Positions 1-6,114 of a DNA stretch of 6,114 nucleotides are shown piece after piece. Numbering within the stretch: position 1 is the stretch's first letter; the number at the start of each line of letters is the position of its first letter. Origin of the DNA: CAZNVB01 sp964651495 (lineage in GTDB: Bacteria > Acidobacteriota > Aminicenantia > Aminicenantales > UBA8522); contig CAZYWP010000156.1 in NCBI GenBank assembly GCA_964651495.1, positions 1 to 6,114 on the forward strand, written 5' to 3'. The notes beneath the pieces are model-generated. The model made no database searches. It was not told the origin of the DNA and saw only the letters and a program-made list of their open reading frames with translations. The position numbers and the translations under genes were made by a program.

Positions 1-1266
1 GATGCCGTATTCGAAGACTGTGTCATGGTCAGTCCCCAGTGCGCCTTCAAGAGCAGCAATTATGGATTTCATACCTTCACGCACGCGCAATTGACCCGCT
101 GCAAACTCATCTGCCTGAACTTCTCCCAGCCGCAGGGCACGCCCACCGACGGCATCATCCAGAGCGTTGAAGAGGGCAAACTCTTATGGATCGATTTGGA
201 AGACTGCACCTTGATGGGGTACAAGGTATTCGGCGTGAAAGTCAAGAAAGAGACGGCCGGCGATATCCGGTATACAACTGAGGGCGATGTCAAAGCCTAT
301 ATCCAGTTTCAGCAGGAGATCCCGCCCGGTTTCCTGAGGCTGGGCCACTGGCCGGTGGATATTTTCCGGGATCTCATTCCTGCGGAACCGGCGGGGAGCG
401 AGGTTTGGACAGAAAAGACGATCATCCGGCGAAACCTGTGCGAGATTTCTCCTTTTATTTGGCGTGGCCGTCTGTGTCATATGGAATGTATCCGCCCGGC
501 CAGCGGAGGGACTGAGGCGGAATATTATATTTTACTGCGGGATGCCGAAACCGGCGACGAGTTGGCCCGCTGCGCCCAGGGCTATGGGCTCGCTTCGGTG
601 ATCGTCCAAGATCAAACGCTCTATATCTTTGCCTCCCGCTGGGATCGCGGCGACTGGAAAGACGTGACCCTCTTTAAATCGTCCGACCTGATACGATGGG
701 ATAAAAAACCGGTCATCCTGGGCGAAAATGAGAGTTTATTCAATTCCTCGGTCTGCCGGGGCGAGGACGGGTTCGTCATGGCTTATGAGTCCAATGATCC
801 CGTCTATCCGCCCTTTACCATCAAATTCGCCCATTCTCCGGATCTCGAGATCTGGCACAAGCTGCCGGAGGCGATATTCGGCACCGATCGCTACGCGGCC
901 TGCCCGGCCATCCGCTTTGTCGATGGATATTATTATGTTCTGTATCTTGAGCAGCGCCAACCCCGCTGGGTATTCGAAACCTATATCACCCGGTCCAAAG
1001 ATTTGCATCATTGGGAGTTGAGCGCGTCCAATCCGGTGTTACAGGCAGAGGGCCTTGAAGAAGGCATCAACGCGTCCGATCCTGATTTAATCGAGTTGCA
1101 GGGGAAGACTTACCTCTACTATTCCGTCGGGGATCAGCTGACGTGGATGAACATCAAAAGGGCGGCTTATGCCGGAACGATCGAGGCCTTCCTGAAATCA
1201 TGGTATACTGTTCCGGGGATCGAGGATCACGGCACCGCCATCCATAAACTCAAAGAAAAACGATGA
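1..1266 (+). CDS. Beta-helix / five-bladed beta-propeller (GH43-like) fusion protein, 5' partial
   Basis: The frame is open from the first base, so the N-terminus lies outside the window; the ATG at 25 falls inside a beta-helix rung and is unlikely to be the start. The visible part is 421 residues, ending in TGA. Visible residues 1-80 have beta-helix rung texture, with repeated short strands such as AVFEDCVMV, AQLTRCKLICLN and IDLEDCTLMGYKVFG, as in pectate-lyase-like folds. Residues 80-140 form a linker. Residues 140-405 resemble a five-bladed propeller of the GH43/GH32/GH130 type: the motif SxDLxxW occurs three times (residues 227-233, 279-285, 332-338), with blade-start patterns EISPFIWRGRL, ACPAIRFVDGYYYVLY and ASDPDLIEL. 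Acidic residues such as D360 and D362 could belong to an active site, but I cannot assign catalytic residues. The likely role is binding or cleaving a polysaccharide. Export cannot be judged without the N-terminus. It is convergent with the next gene. The propeller fold is fairly sure, the beta-helix less so, the activity unknown. Confidence 0.8.
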   Translation, partial: DAVFEDCVMVSPQCAFKSSNYGFHTFTHAQLTRCKLICLNFSQPQGTPTDGIIQSVEEGKLLWIDLEDCTLMGYKVFGVKVKKETAGDIRYTTEGDVKAYIQFQQEIPPGFLRLGHWPVDIFRDLIPAEPAGSEVWTEKTIIRRNLCEISPFIWRGRLCHMECIRPASGGTEAEYYILLRDAETGDELARCAQGYGLASVIVQDQTLYIFASRWDRGDWKDVTLFKSSDLIRWDKKPVILGENESLFNSSVCRGEDGFVMAYESNDPVYPPFTIKFAHSPDLEIWHKLPEAIFGTDRYAACPAIRFVDGYYYVLYLEQRQPRWVFETYITRSKDLHHWELSASNPVLQAEGLEEGINASDPDLIELQGKTYLYYSVGDQLTWMNIKRAAYAGTIEAFLKSWYTVPGIEDHGTAIHKLKEKR

Positions 1267-1300
1267 ACATGTCCCGGACGCAATTTCTTATTCCCGGAGC

Positions 1301-1330
1301 TTATTAAAGCCCGGCGAGCCGCATCCGGGC
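1301..1330 (-). terminator. Possible intrinsic terminator of the minus-strand operon
   Basis: In the 86-base convergent gap, the arms GCCCGG (1309-1314) and CCGGGC (1325-1330) pair perfectly around a 10-base loop. Read on the minus strand, the hairpin is followed directly by TTTAATAA, a short broken U-tract, about 22 bases past the stop codon of the DUF5107 gene. On the plus strand no T-tract follows, so it would serve the minus-strand transcript only. The stem is short and the tract imperfect, so this is tentative. Confidence 0.4.
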
Positions 1331-1352
1331 CTCGACCGGCGCAGCCAAACGC

Positions 1353-4300
1353 CTAATCCTCGACCGAAGTACTCATGCCGGCGAAGGTGGTGATGCCCAG
1401 TTCTGTATCGAAACGATCGAAATTGTCGAGATTCCGCTCCTGGCCGAGAAGGGCAAGGGTCAGCAGGTGCTTTTTGGTTTCAGCCGTGGCATTGGCCAGG
1501 GCTTGGCTCGCGGCAAATTCCCGGATGGACTGGATCAACACATCGGCTTCCTCGTAACGCCCGAGGCCGCGCAGGCAAAACGCCTGGTAGTAGTGCGTCT
1601 GCATCATGGTGAAGTTATAGGATGCTTCGAACCGAACGTGACGTTTGATGTTCAGAGCCTCAGACCACGCTTTCTTGGCCGCCTCGCCGTTTCCCAACAT
1701 TGACTGGCAGTACCCGATATAGAACAGCCGGCGGGCCTGGGCCGGAAAATCCAGAAGATAATATTTATCCAGGTTCTCCGGGACGAGGCCGGCCGCCTCA
1801 AAATCGGCCAGCGCCTCCCTGTATTTTTTTTCTTTGAGGTTCCGGTAGCCCGTGGCCATCTTCACGATGACCCAGTTCCGGCCGAGCGACGACCGCCAGT
1901 AATATGTGAAATCCACCCGGGGGATGAACTTTTCGAGCTTGTCGTAGGCGCCGGTCAGGAGATAGCCGTTCATCAGCGTGCCGCAGGTGGTGAAGCAGTT
2001 GAGGAAGCGGCCGACATTCTCCTCCAGGAGCTTGATCGATGCCTCGAGTCCCTTCTGCGCTCTGATTTCGGAGACATAATCGTCAAACAAATAGGGATCG
2101 TCCGGGGCCGTCTTGAGGGCTTCCTCGAGATAAGCCAGCGCTTTTTCGTCCGCCGCGCTCAGCTTCCTTTTCGCCTGATAGAGAGAGCGAAGAGAAATCG
2201 GGTCTTTATAGCCGAGGCCGTAGGCTTTCTCCCAGAGCGCGATCCCCTCTTCCTCTAAATCATGAGCGTAGGCGAAATTTCCGAGATGGTAGTAGAGCTC
2301 GCCGTTTTGAGGGTCCCGCTTGATTTGATTTTGGAGGATCAGATATTCTTCGAGTCTCCAGGCAAAATCCTGATTCCGCAGGGTGCCCTTCCCGGGTTGG
2401 CTCTTTTTATTCAAGAGCGTTTCCAGCTCAGTCCGATACAGCCGGATGACTCCGTTGTCGTTATCAATAATGTTCAAAATGGACAAGGACTCGTCATAAA
2501 GCCCGGCGGAAAAAAGAGAGGCCGCCCCCTCCAGGAGTTCCTCCGAAAAATTGGCATATCTTTTCTGAATGGTCTCTTTGAGCGGGCGGGAAGCAGAGGG
2601 GGAAGAAGAGGATGCTGAATGTGTAAGGATGAGCTGGGCGCAGAGGACGAAGGCGTTCTCCGGGTCGAGCACCCTTGCCTTCTCCAGCATCTGAGCGGCC
2701 AGAGTCGGTTGGCCCAGCCTATTCAAAACCAGGGCCCTGAGGATAAAAGCCTTAAGGACAGAGCCGTTCACGGCGATCGACCTGGCGAGATGCGCGTCGG
2801 CCCCTCTCATGTCGCCCGCAGCGATAGCCATCTTGGCTTCGGCGATCCTTTCGGCCGCCTCGTAGCCAAAACGGCCGGAATGGCGGAGATAGTAGTGAGC
2901 GTCCTCGACCCGGCCGAGGTAGCGAAGCGCCAGGCCTTTATAATAAAGCGTGCGGCCGTCATCGGGAATCCGCTCGAGGGCTTTATCTAAGTGGGCGAGC
3001 GCTCCCTCGAATTTCCCCGCCTGGAAGTCCAAGAGCCCGAGCTCCGTGTGCGCCCGGCTGAACCCCGGATCGATTCGCAGGCACTCCTCGAGCAGCTTTT
3101 TCTGCCGAGGCAAGTGGTAGAACCAGTCGCCGGCCAGGTTTTCGGCTTTGGCGAAAACCCCCTCCGCCGTGAATTCCTCAACCTTGACCGACCTCTGCTT
3201 TTCCGGGACGAAAAAGCTGTCGAAGGGGTTCGGCTTTTTGGCCTTCGACCAGACTTCGGCGATTTTGCGGCCGTCGCGCTCGGACACCTCGAGAGAGACC
3301 TGGTCGAGGTCTTTCGAAGCGCAGCCGAACTCAGCCGAAATCACAAGGGGCTTCCCCGGCTGAAGAATGGCTCCTTCCAGAACCTTGAGGACCTCGCTCC
3401 CTTTTTTGACCGCCAAAGAGACATCCTGGAAAGCCCGGTTCGCCTCGATCCTGATCGCTGCCGCGGCTGTATTCTCTGACATCGCTCGGACTTCAAAATT
3501 GACCGCGGCATTCTCGGAAGCGCCGTTGAAGACGCCGATGTCGCCGACGGGATACCAGAATTCGGTCCACGTCTGCGAGGTCAGCGGCGCCAGGCGGTCG
3601 AATTTTTCCTGGATGACGATCCGCCCCGCCTGCACCTCCCCATAAGGCTGGCCGTCGGTATGGGTAAATTTGGTATGCTGGGCCGTAGGATGCCAGCCCC
3701 AGCTCCAGTATTTTTTTCCCGGCACATCGTTCGCGTCGGCATAATGGGCCATACCGGCTTTGTCTTCGTGGCTGAAGTAGCCGAAAAAGCCTTCCCGCGC
3801 CTCCAGCATATAAAGGCCCAGCATTTCATCCAGGTTCTTGATCACGGCGATATTGGAGCCCTCGTAGGTCGGCCAGGAATAGACGACCTCGTATTTCCCG
3901 TGCATGGCGCCCTTGTTCTCGGGGTAGATGTATTCTGTGTTGTCCTGGAGAGGGATGCCGCAGTTGGCCCAGTAGAGGTAGCGCGCCTCGACGGCCGACT
4001 CGTTGGCGATCCGGACATCCTGGCGAACCCGGGCCTCCCCGGGCGACAGGGTGAACCCGACCGACCAATGGATGCGGCCGATTTTCTCGGTATTGCTCAT
4101 AATGAGCGAGACCGAGCCGGCCGGATTCTTGCGGGCGACACAATCGCGCGGCCGGGCGTTGGTCTGGGAGTGGGCGTTGGGAAGGTTGAGCTCCAGGCCG
4201 CCCCCCACATATTGGTAGCCCATGCCGGCGTTGTAGAATTTCGCGGCCGTGTTGATCCGGTGGATGACTTCGCGCCGGCGGATTTTGTCGTACATATAAT

Positions 4301-4601
4301 AGAGCCGGCCGCCGTAATCAGGGCACATGGCGATCTTGAGGTACTCATTCTCAGCGACCAGGAGGCGAAGCTTGCGCGGTGTGACCTGGAACTGCTTGCT
4401 GCCGTAAAACTGGTAAGGATAACAAATGTAACCGGTTAGCAGGCCGAACGGCGGATAGGGGTCAAGCGGGAGCTGGTTATGCTCGTCAATCTGCTCGAAA
4501 GTTTCGTAGGTTCTGACCTCGGCCTTCTGGCCGCGGACAGGCAAGGGAAGAATTGAAAATAAAAATAAGCTGATGGCCAGCCCTGCAGTAAGCCTTTTCA
4601 T
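1353..4601 (-). CDS. Exported DUF5107 domain protein with C-terminal TPR repeats
   Basis: The product is 1082 residues. The start at 4601 is chosen because it follows AAAGAGG at 5 bases and opens a classic Sec signal peptide: MKR, then a hydrophobic core to about residue 20, with cleavage likely after VRG (residue 24). An ATG 42 bases upstream would put a charged stretch before the signal. Residues 45-360 match DUF5107, a galactose-mutarotase-like beta-sandwich family: CPDYGGRLYYMYDK (93-106), GGGLELNLPNAHSQTNARP (133-151), ANDVPGKKYWSWGWH (290-304) and YGEVQAGR leading to FWYPVGD (320-354). Residues 365-480 look like a beta-rich linker. From about 490 to 1060 there are TPR-type helical pairs, clearest at 517-660, 769-830 and 955-985, broken by a Ser-rich linker (662-672). 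The family has no reaction that I can name; a carbohydrate-recognising or modifying head on a protein-protein scaffold is inferred. It lies 48 bases after the aminotransferase gene on the same strand, probably in one transcript. No lipobox Cys follows the signal, so it is probably soluble and periplasmic or secreted. Confidence 0.9.
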   Translation of the reverse strand: MKRLTAGLAISLFLFSILPLPVRGQKAEVRTYETFEQIDEHNQLPLDPYPPFGLLTGYICYPYQFYGSKQFQVTPRKLRLLVAENEYLKIAMCPDYGGRLYYMYDKIRRREVIHRINTAAKFYNAGMGYQYVGGGLELNLPNAHSQTNARPRDCVARKNPAGSVSLIMSNTEKIGRIHWSVGFTLSPGEARVRQDVRIANESAVEARYLYWANCGIPLQDNTEYIYPENKGAMHGKYEVVYSWPTYEGSNIAVIKNLDEMLGLYMLEAREGFFGYFSHEDKAGMAHYADANDVPGKKYWSWGWHPTAQHTKFTHTDGQPYGEVQAGRIVIQEKFDRLAPLTSQTWTEFWYPVGDIGVFNGASENAAVNFEVRAMSENTAAAAIRIEANRAFQDVSLAVKKGSEVLKVLEGAILQPGKPLVISAEFGCASKDLDQVSLEVSERDGRKIAEVWSKAKKPNPFDSFFVPEKQRSVKVEEFTAEGVFAKAENLAGDWFYHLPRQKKLLEECLRIDPGFSRAHTELGLLDFQAGKFEGALAHLDKALERIPDDGRTLYYKGLALRYLGRVEDAHYYLRHSGRFGYEAAERIAEAKMAIAAGDMRGADAHLARSIAVNGSVLKAFILRALVLNRLGQPTLAAQMLEKARVLDPENAFVLCAQLILTHSASSSSPSASRPLKETIQKRYANFSEELLEGAASLFSAGLYDESLSILNIIDNDNGVIRLYRTELETLLNKKSQPGKGTLRNQDFAWRLEEYLILQNQIKRDPQNGELYYHLGNFAYAHDLEEEGIALWEKAYGLGYKDPISLRSLYQAKRKLSAADEKALAYLEEALKTAPDDPYLFDDYVSEIRAQKGLEASIKLLEENVGRFLNCFTTCGTLMNGYLLTGAYDKLEKFIPRVDFTYYWRSSLGRNWVIVKMATGYRNLKEKKYREALADFEAAGLVPENLDKYYLLDFPAQARRLFYIGYCQSMLGNGEAAKKAWSEALNIKRHVRFEASYNFTMMQTHYYQAFCLRGLGRYEEADVLIQSIREFAASQALANATAETKKHLLTLALLGQERNLDNFDRFDTELGITTFAGMSTSVED

Positions 4602-4606
4602 TATCG

Positions 4607-4613
4607 CCTCTTT
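4607..4613 (-). promoter_or_regulatory. Ribosome binding site of the DUF5107-TPR gene
   Basis: AAAGAGG on the minus strand lies 5 bases before the ATG at 4601. It decides that start over the ATG at 4643, which also lacks a sensible signal peptide context. The rest of the 48-base spacer (4602-4649) holds only a weak 4-base-pair hairpin (GGTG/CACC), not a terminator, which supports co-transcription with the upstream aminotransferase gene. Confidence 0.75.
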
Positions 4614-4649
4614 CCGAGCCTTCGGGTGGCAAAACACCGTCAACGGGTT

Positions 4650-5969
4650 CTACCCTCTCTTCCCCCGCACCTTTTCGGCCGCGCTGCGGATGCCCTGGAT
4701 CATGGTGTCCACATCGGCGTCTGTCAGCCGCGGATGCATCGGCAGGTTGAGCTCGCGTTGGTAGAAGAATTTCTCGGCGTTCGGGCAGAGGTCCTGGGCG
4801 AGGCCGAGTTTCTTGAGCCCGGTGAAGTGATAAGTCGGCTGGTAGTGGAGAATCCCCTGGATGCCTTCCTCCTTGTAGAGCACCCGCAGGAAATCGTCGC
4901 GCGAAGCGCCGAGTTCCTCCTCCTCAACGCAGACGGTGTAAAGGTGGTAGACGTGCTTGCAGCCCTCCGGCTCATAGACCGGGGTGATCCCCTTGATACC
5001 GGTCAGCCCGGCCGTGAGCTTGTGACCGATCTCCCGCCGCTTTGTCGTCAGCATCTCGAGTTTATCAAGCTGAGTGCAGCCGACGGCGGCCTGGATCTCG
5101 TTCATCCGGTAGTTGCAGCCCCAGTGGCCGTTCCAGTCATCCACGTCAAAATGGGAGGGAAGCCAATAATCGATCCGGCTCTCCTTTTCGACGCTGACAT
5201 GGCCGAAGCGCCATTTGGTCTGGTCCACGTCCCAGTTCTTGAGGTTCATGCAGCGGAGCTTCTCGATGCCGTCGGCAAAGAGGTCGTTGTTGGTGGTGAT
5301 CATCCCGCCCTCGCCGCAGGTGGAGATGTTCTTGAGCGAGTGGAAGGAAAAGACGCCGACGTCACCGATGCTCCCGGCCTTGCGACCCTTGTACTCGGCC
5401 CCGACCGCGTGGGCGCAGTCCTCGAGGACGAAGAGCTTGTGCTGGCGGGCGATTTCCATGATCGGGTCCATGTCGCACATCAGGCCGCCGTAATGGACGA
5501 TATAAATCGCTTTAGTCTTCGGCGTGATTTTTTCTTCAATCTTCTTGGGGTCGATGTTGTACGTCCGCGGGTCGATGTCGGCATAGATCGGGAGTCCCCC
5601 CTCCTTCAAAACGACGAGCGTCGTGGCGATAAACGTCGTCGGCGTGATGATGACATCATCGCCCGGGCGGATGTCGAAGAGCTGGGTGGCGATATGCATC
5701 CCGCTGGTGCAGTTGGAGCAGGCCAGGGCGTGCTTGACGCCGCACAGGGCGGCGAATTTTTTCTGGAATTCAACCGTCTTGGGCCCCATGGTCAGGGTGT
5801 CCTGCTTCATGGCCGCAAGGACCGCCTTCTCTTCCGCCTGGTCATAAATCGACCCGAAAAACGAATACGGGACCTTGAGCTTCACTCCGTCGTCGGTGGC
5901 ATAAGAGCTGGTGATACCGCCCTCGGTCTCACCGCCGCTGATATGTTTTTTTTCTTCGTCTTCAGACAT
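4650..5969 (-). CDS. DegT/DnrJ/EryC1/StrS family PLP-dependent aminotransferase
   Basis: The product is 439 residues, slightly longer than the usual 370-400 of this fold-type I family. It should transfer an amino group, usually from glutamate, to a keto-sugar or similar ketone in the cytoplasm, for amino-sugar synthesis. Family marks in order: VPYSFFG (33-39) and MGPKTVEFQKKFA (61-73); the phosphate-loop region SNCTSGMH (85-92); DVIITPTTFIATT (105-117); LEDCAHAVGAEYKG (182-195), with D184 expected to hold the PLP ring nitrogen; GVFSFHSLKN (205-214), with K213 the Schiff-base lysine; CGEGGMITTN (218-227); NYRMNEIQAAVG (286-297); and GILHYQPTYHFTG (372-384). All key residues are present. Odd points are an acidic, polar N-terminal extension of about 30 residues and a Trp-rich stretch (245-285) longer than usual before NYRMNE. 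The start is fixed by AAGGAGG six bases upstream; an ATG at 6008 would add 13 residues. It is the first gene of a probable two-gene operon with the exported DUF5107 protein. Family call is sure; the substrate is unknown. Confidence 0.95.
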   Translation of the reverse strand: MSEDEEKKHISGGETEGGITSSYATDDGVKLKVPYSFFGSIYDQAEEKAVLAAMKQDTLTMGPKTVEFQKKFAALCGVKHALACSNCTSGMHIATQLFDIRPGDDVIITPTTFIATTLVVLKEGGLPIYADIDPRTYNIDPKKIEEKITPKTKAIYIVHYGGLMCDMDPIMEIARQHKLFVLEDCAHAVGAEYKGRKAGSIGDVGVFSFHSLKNISTCGEGGMITTNNDLFADGIEKLRCMNLKNWDVDQTKWRFGHVSVEKESRIDYWLPSHFDVDDWNGHWGCNYRMNEIQAAVGCTQLDKLEMLTTKRREIGHKLTAGLTGIKGITPVYEPEGCKHVYHLYTVCVEEEELGASRDDFLRVLYKEEGIQGILHYQPTYHFTGLKKLGLAQDLCPNAEKFFYQRELNLPMHPRLTDADVDTMIQGIRSAAEKVRGKRG

Positions 5970-5975
5970 AAGAAG

Positions 5976-5982
5976 CCTCCTT
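5976..5982 (-). promoter_or_regulatory. Strong ribosome binding site of the aminotransferase gene
   Basis: A complete AAGGAGG on the minus strand sits 6 bases before the ATG at 5969. It is a near-ideal Shine-Dalgarno and the reason for choosing this start over the in-frame ATG at 6008, which has no comparable site and would lie upstream of the proposed -10 element. Confidence 0.85.
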
Positions 5983-5998
5983 AGAAATGAACGGGATT

Positions 5999-6027
5999 CG
6001 GATATCATATAGCCTACCGGTTGTCAA
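5999..6027 (-). promoter_or_regulatory. Candidate sigma70-type promoter for the aminotransferase operon
   Basis: On the minus strand a perfect TTGACA (6022-6027) could be a -35 box. At 17 bases spacing the -10 position reads TATCCG (5999-6004), only half matching consensus. A better-looking TATGAT (6004-6009) is just 12 bases away, too close for standard spacing. The surrounding TATATGATAT is AT-rich against its setting. With TATCCG as -10, transcription would start near 5992, leaving a leader of about 22 bases with the Shine-Dalgarno inside it. Position and the -35 are good; the -10 is weak. Confidence 0.4.
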
Positions 6028-6031
6028 CCGG
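6017..6031. repeat. Perfect 15-base palindrome, possible operator
   Basis: CCGGTTG T CAACCGG has seven perfectly paired bases per arm around one central base. It contains the TTGACA proposed as the -35 box of the aminotransferase promoter, so a dimeric regulator bound here would block or modulate that promoter. With a one-base centre it cannot form an RNA hairpin efficiently, which favours a DNA-level role. No regulator gene is in the window to match it to. Confidence 0.45.
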
Positions 6032-6114
6032 AGGCGGGAGACTGTGATCATCTCTATTGATGTGATGGGAATGGGTCCTGTCATGGCGCGTCCCCGTCCG
6101 TCCTCGCTCCGCAC
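6032..6114. other. Right-edge stretch of uncertain nature: possible start of a divergent gene or a REP-like element
   Basis: On the plus strand a frame is open from a GTG at 6044 to the edge (VIISIDVMGMGPVMARPRP...), with GGAGG (6030-6034) nine bases ahead, and a second possible start ATG at 6083. It is too short (23 complete codons) to assign. The stretch 6073-6094 (GGGTCCTGTCATGGCGCGTCCC) is an imperfect dyad centred on CATG with 7 of 11 pairs matching, which is REP-like in texture. One minus-strand frame is also open across it. None of these readings is secure. Confidence 0.2.

Noticed and set aside
3711..3717. A run of T residues that could look like a terminator tract.
   Set aside because: It lies inside the DUF5107 coding region, encodes conserved Lys residues (PGKKYW) and has no hairpin next to it.
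3660..4439. A 259-codon plus-strand open frame antisense to the DUF5107 domain.
   Set aside because: The opposite strand has the conserved DUF5107 motifs here; this frame shows no domain and no start signal.
4602..4643. An upstream in-frame ATG at 4643 that would lengthen the DUF5107-TPR protein by 14 residues.
   Set aside because: It would place a charged stretch before the signal peptide and lacks a good Shine-Dalgarno, while the ATG at 4601 has AAAGAGG at 5 bases.
4626..5984. A 452-codon open frame on the plus strand lying antisense to the aminotransferase gene.
   Set aside because: It mirrors a gene with all family motifs, its product is repetitive in V, A, D and G with no recognisable domain, and it has no good ribosome binding site. 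It is a codon-bias shadow.
5970..6008. An upstream in-frame ATG at 6008 for the aminotransferase.
   Set aside because: The ATG at 5969 has a near-perfect AAGGAGG; the upstream one has none and would overlap the proposed promoter.
5962..6114. A minus-strand frame open from the right edge to a stop just inside the aminotransferase gene, which could be the tail of an upstream gene.
   Set aside because: The translation (MTGPIPITSIEM...) resembles nothing I recognise, and it runs through the putative promoter and Shine-Dalgarno, so a chance open frame is more likely.

Overview
The window reads as bacterial chromosome of moderately high GC, with intact genes, good Shine-Dalgarno sites and short gaps. 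No tRNA, rRNA, CRISPR array or complete mobile element is visible. The exported protein's style (Sec signal, long TPR array, DUF5107 head) and the carbohydrate-linked content suggest a polysaccharide-using environmental lineage, for example Acidobacteriota/Aminicenantota or Planctomycetota-like. That placement is an impression from gene content and is weak.

Layout: (1) 1-1266, plus strand: the C-terminal 421 residues of a protein cut by the left edge. The visible end of a right-handed beta-helix runs straight into a GH43/GH32-type five-bladed beta-propeller. (2) 1267-1352: a short convergent gap holding a hairpin that could terminate the minus-strand transcript. (3) 1353-4601, minus strand: a 1082-residue exported protein with a signal peptide, a DUF5107 (mutarotase-like) domain and a long TPR region. 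(4) 4602-4649: a 48-base spacer with a ribosome binding site and no convincing terminator. (5) 4650-5969, minus strand: a complete DegT/DnrJ/EryC1/StrS-family PLP aminotransferase. (6) 5970-6114: its leader, with a strong Shine-Dalgarno, a perfect 15-base palindrome containing a consensus TTGACA on the minus strand, and an edge stretch of uncertain nature.

The aminotransferase and the DUF5107-TPR gene are probably one minus-strand operon, aminotransferase first. The first would make an amino sugar (or amino-cyclitol) in the cytoplasm. The second would act outside the inner membrane on a carbohydrate or as a protein scaffold. The convergent beta-helix/propeller protein also looks carbohydrate-directed, so the neighbourhood may be a glycan-use or surface-glycan locus. 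No substrate can be read from the sequence. The less ordinary items are the beta-helix/propeller fusion, the pairing of a sugar aminotransferase with an exported DUF5107-TPR protein, and the palindrome over the putative -35 element. None of these alone demonstrates a new system.
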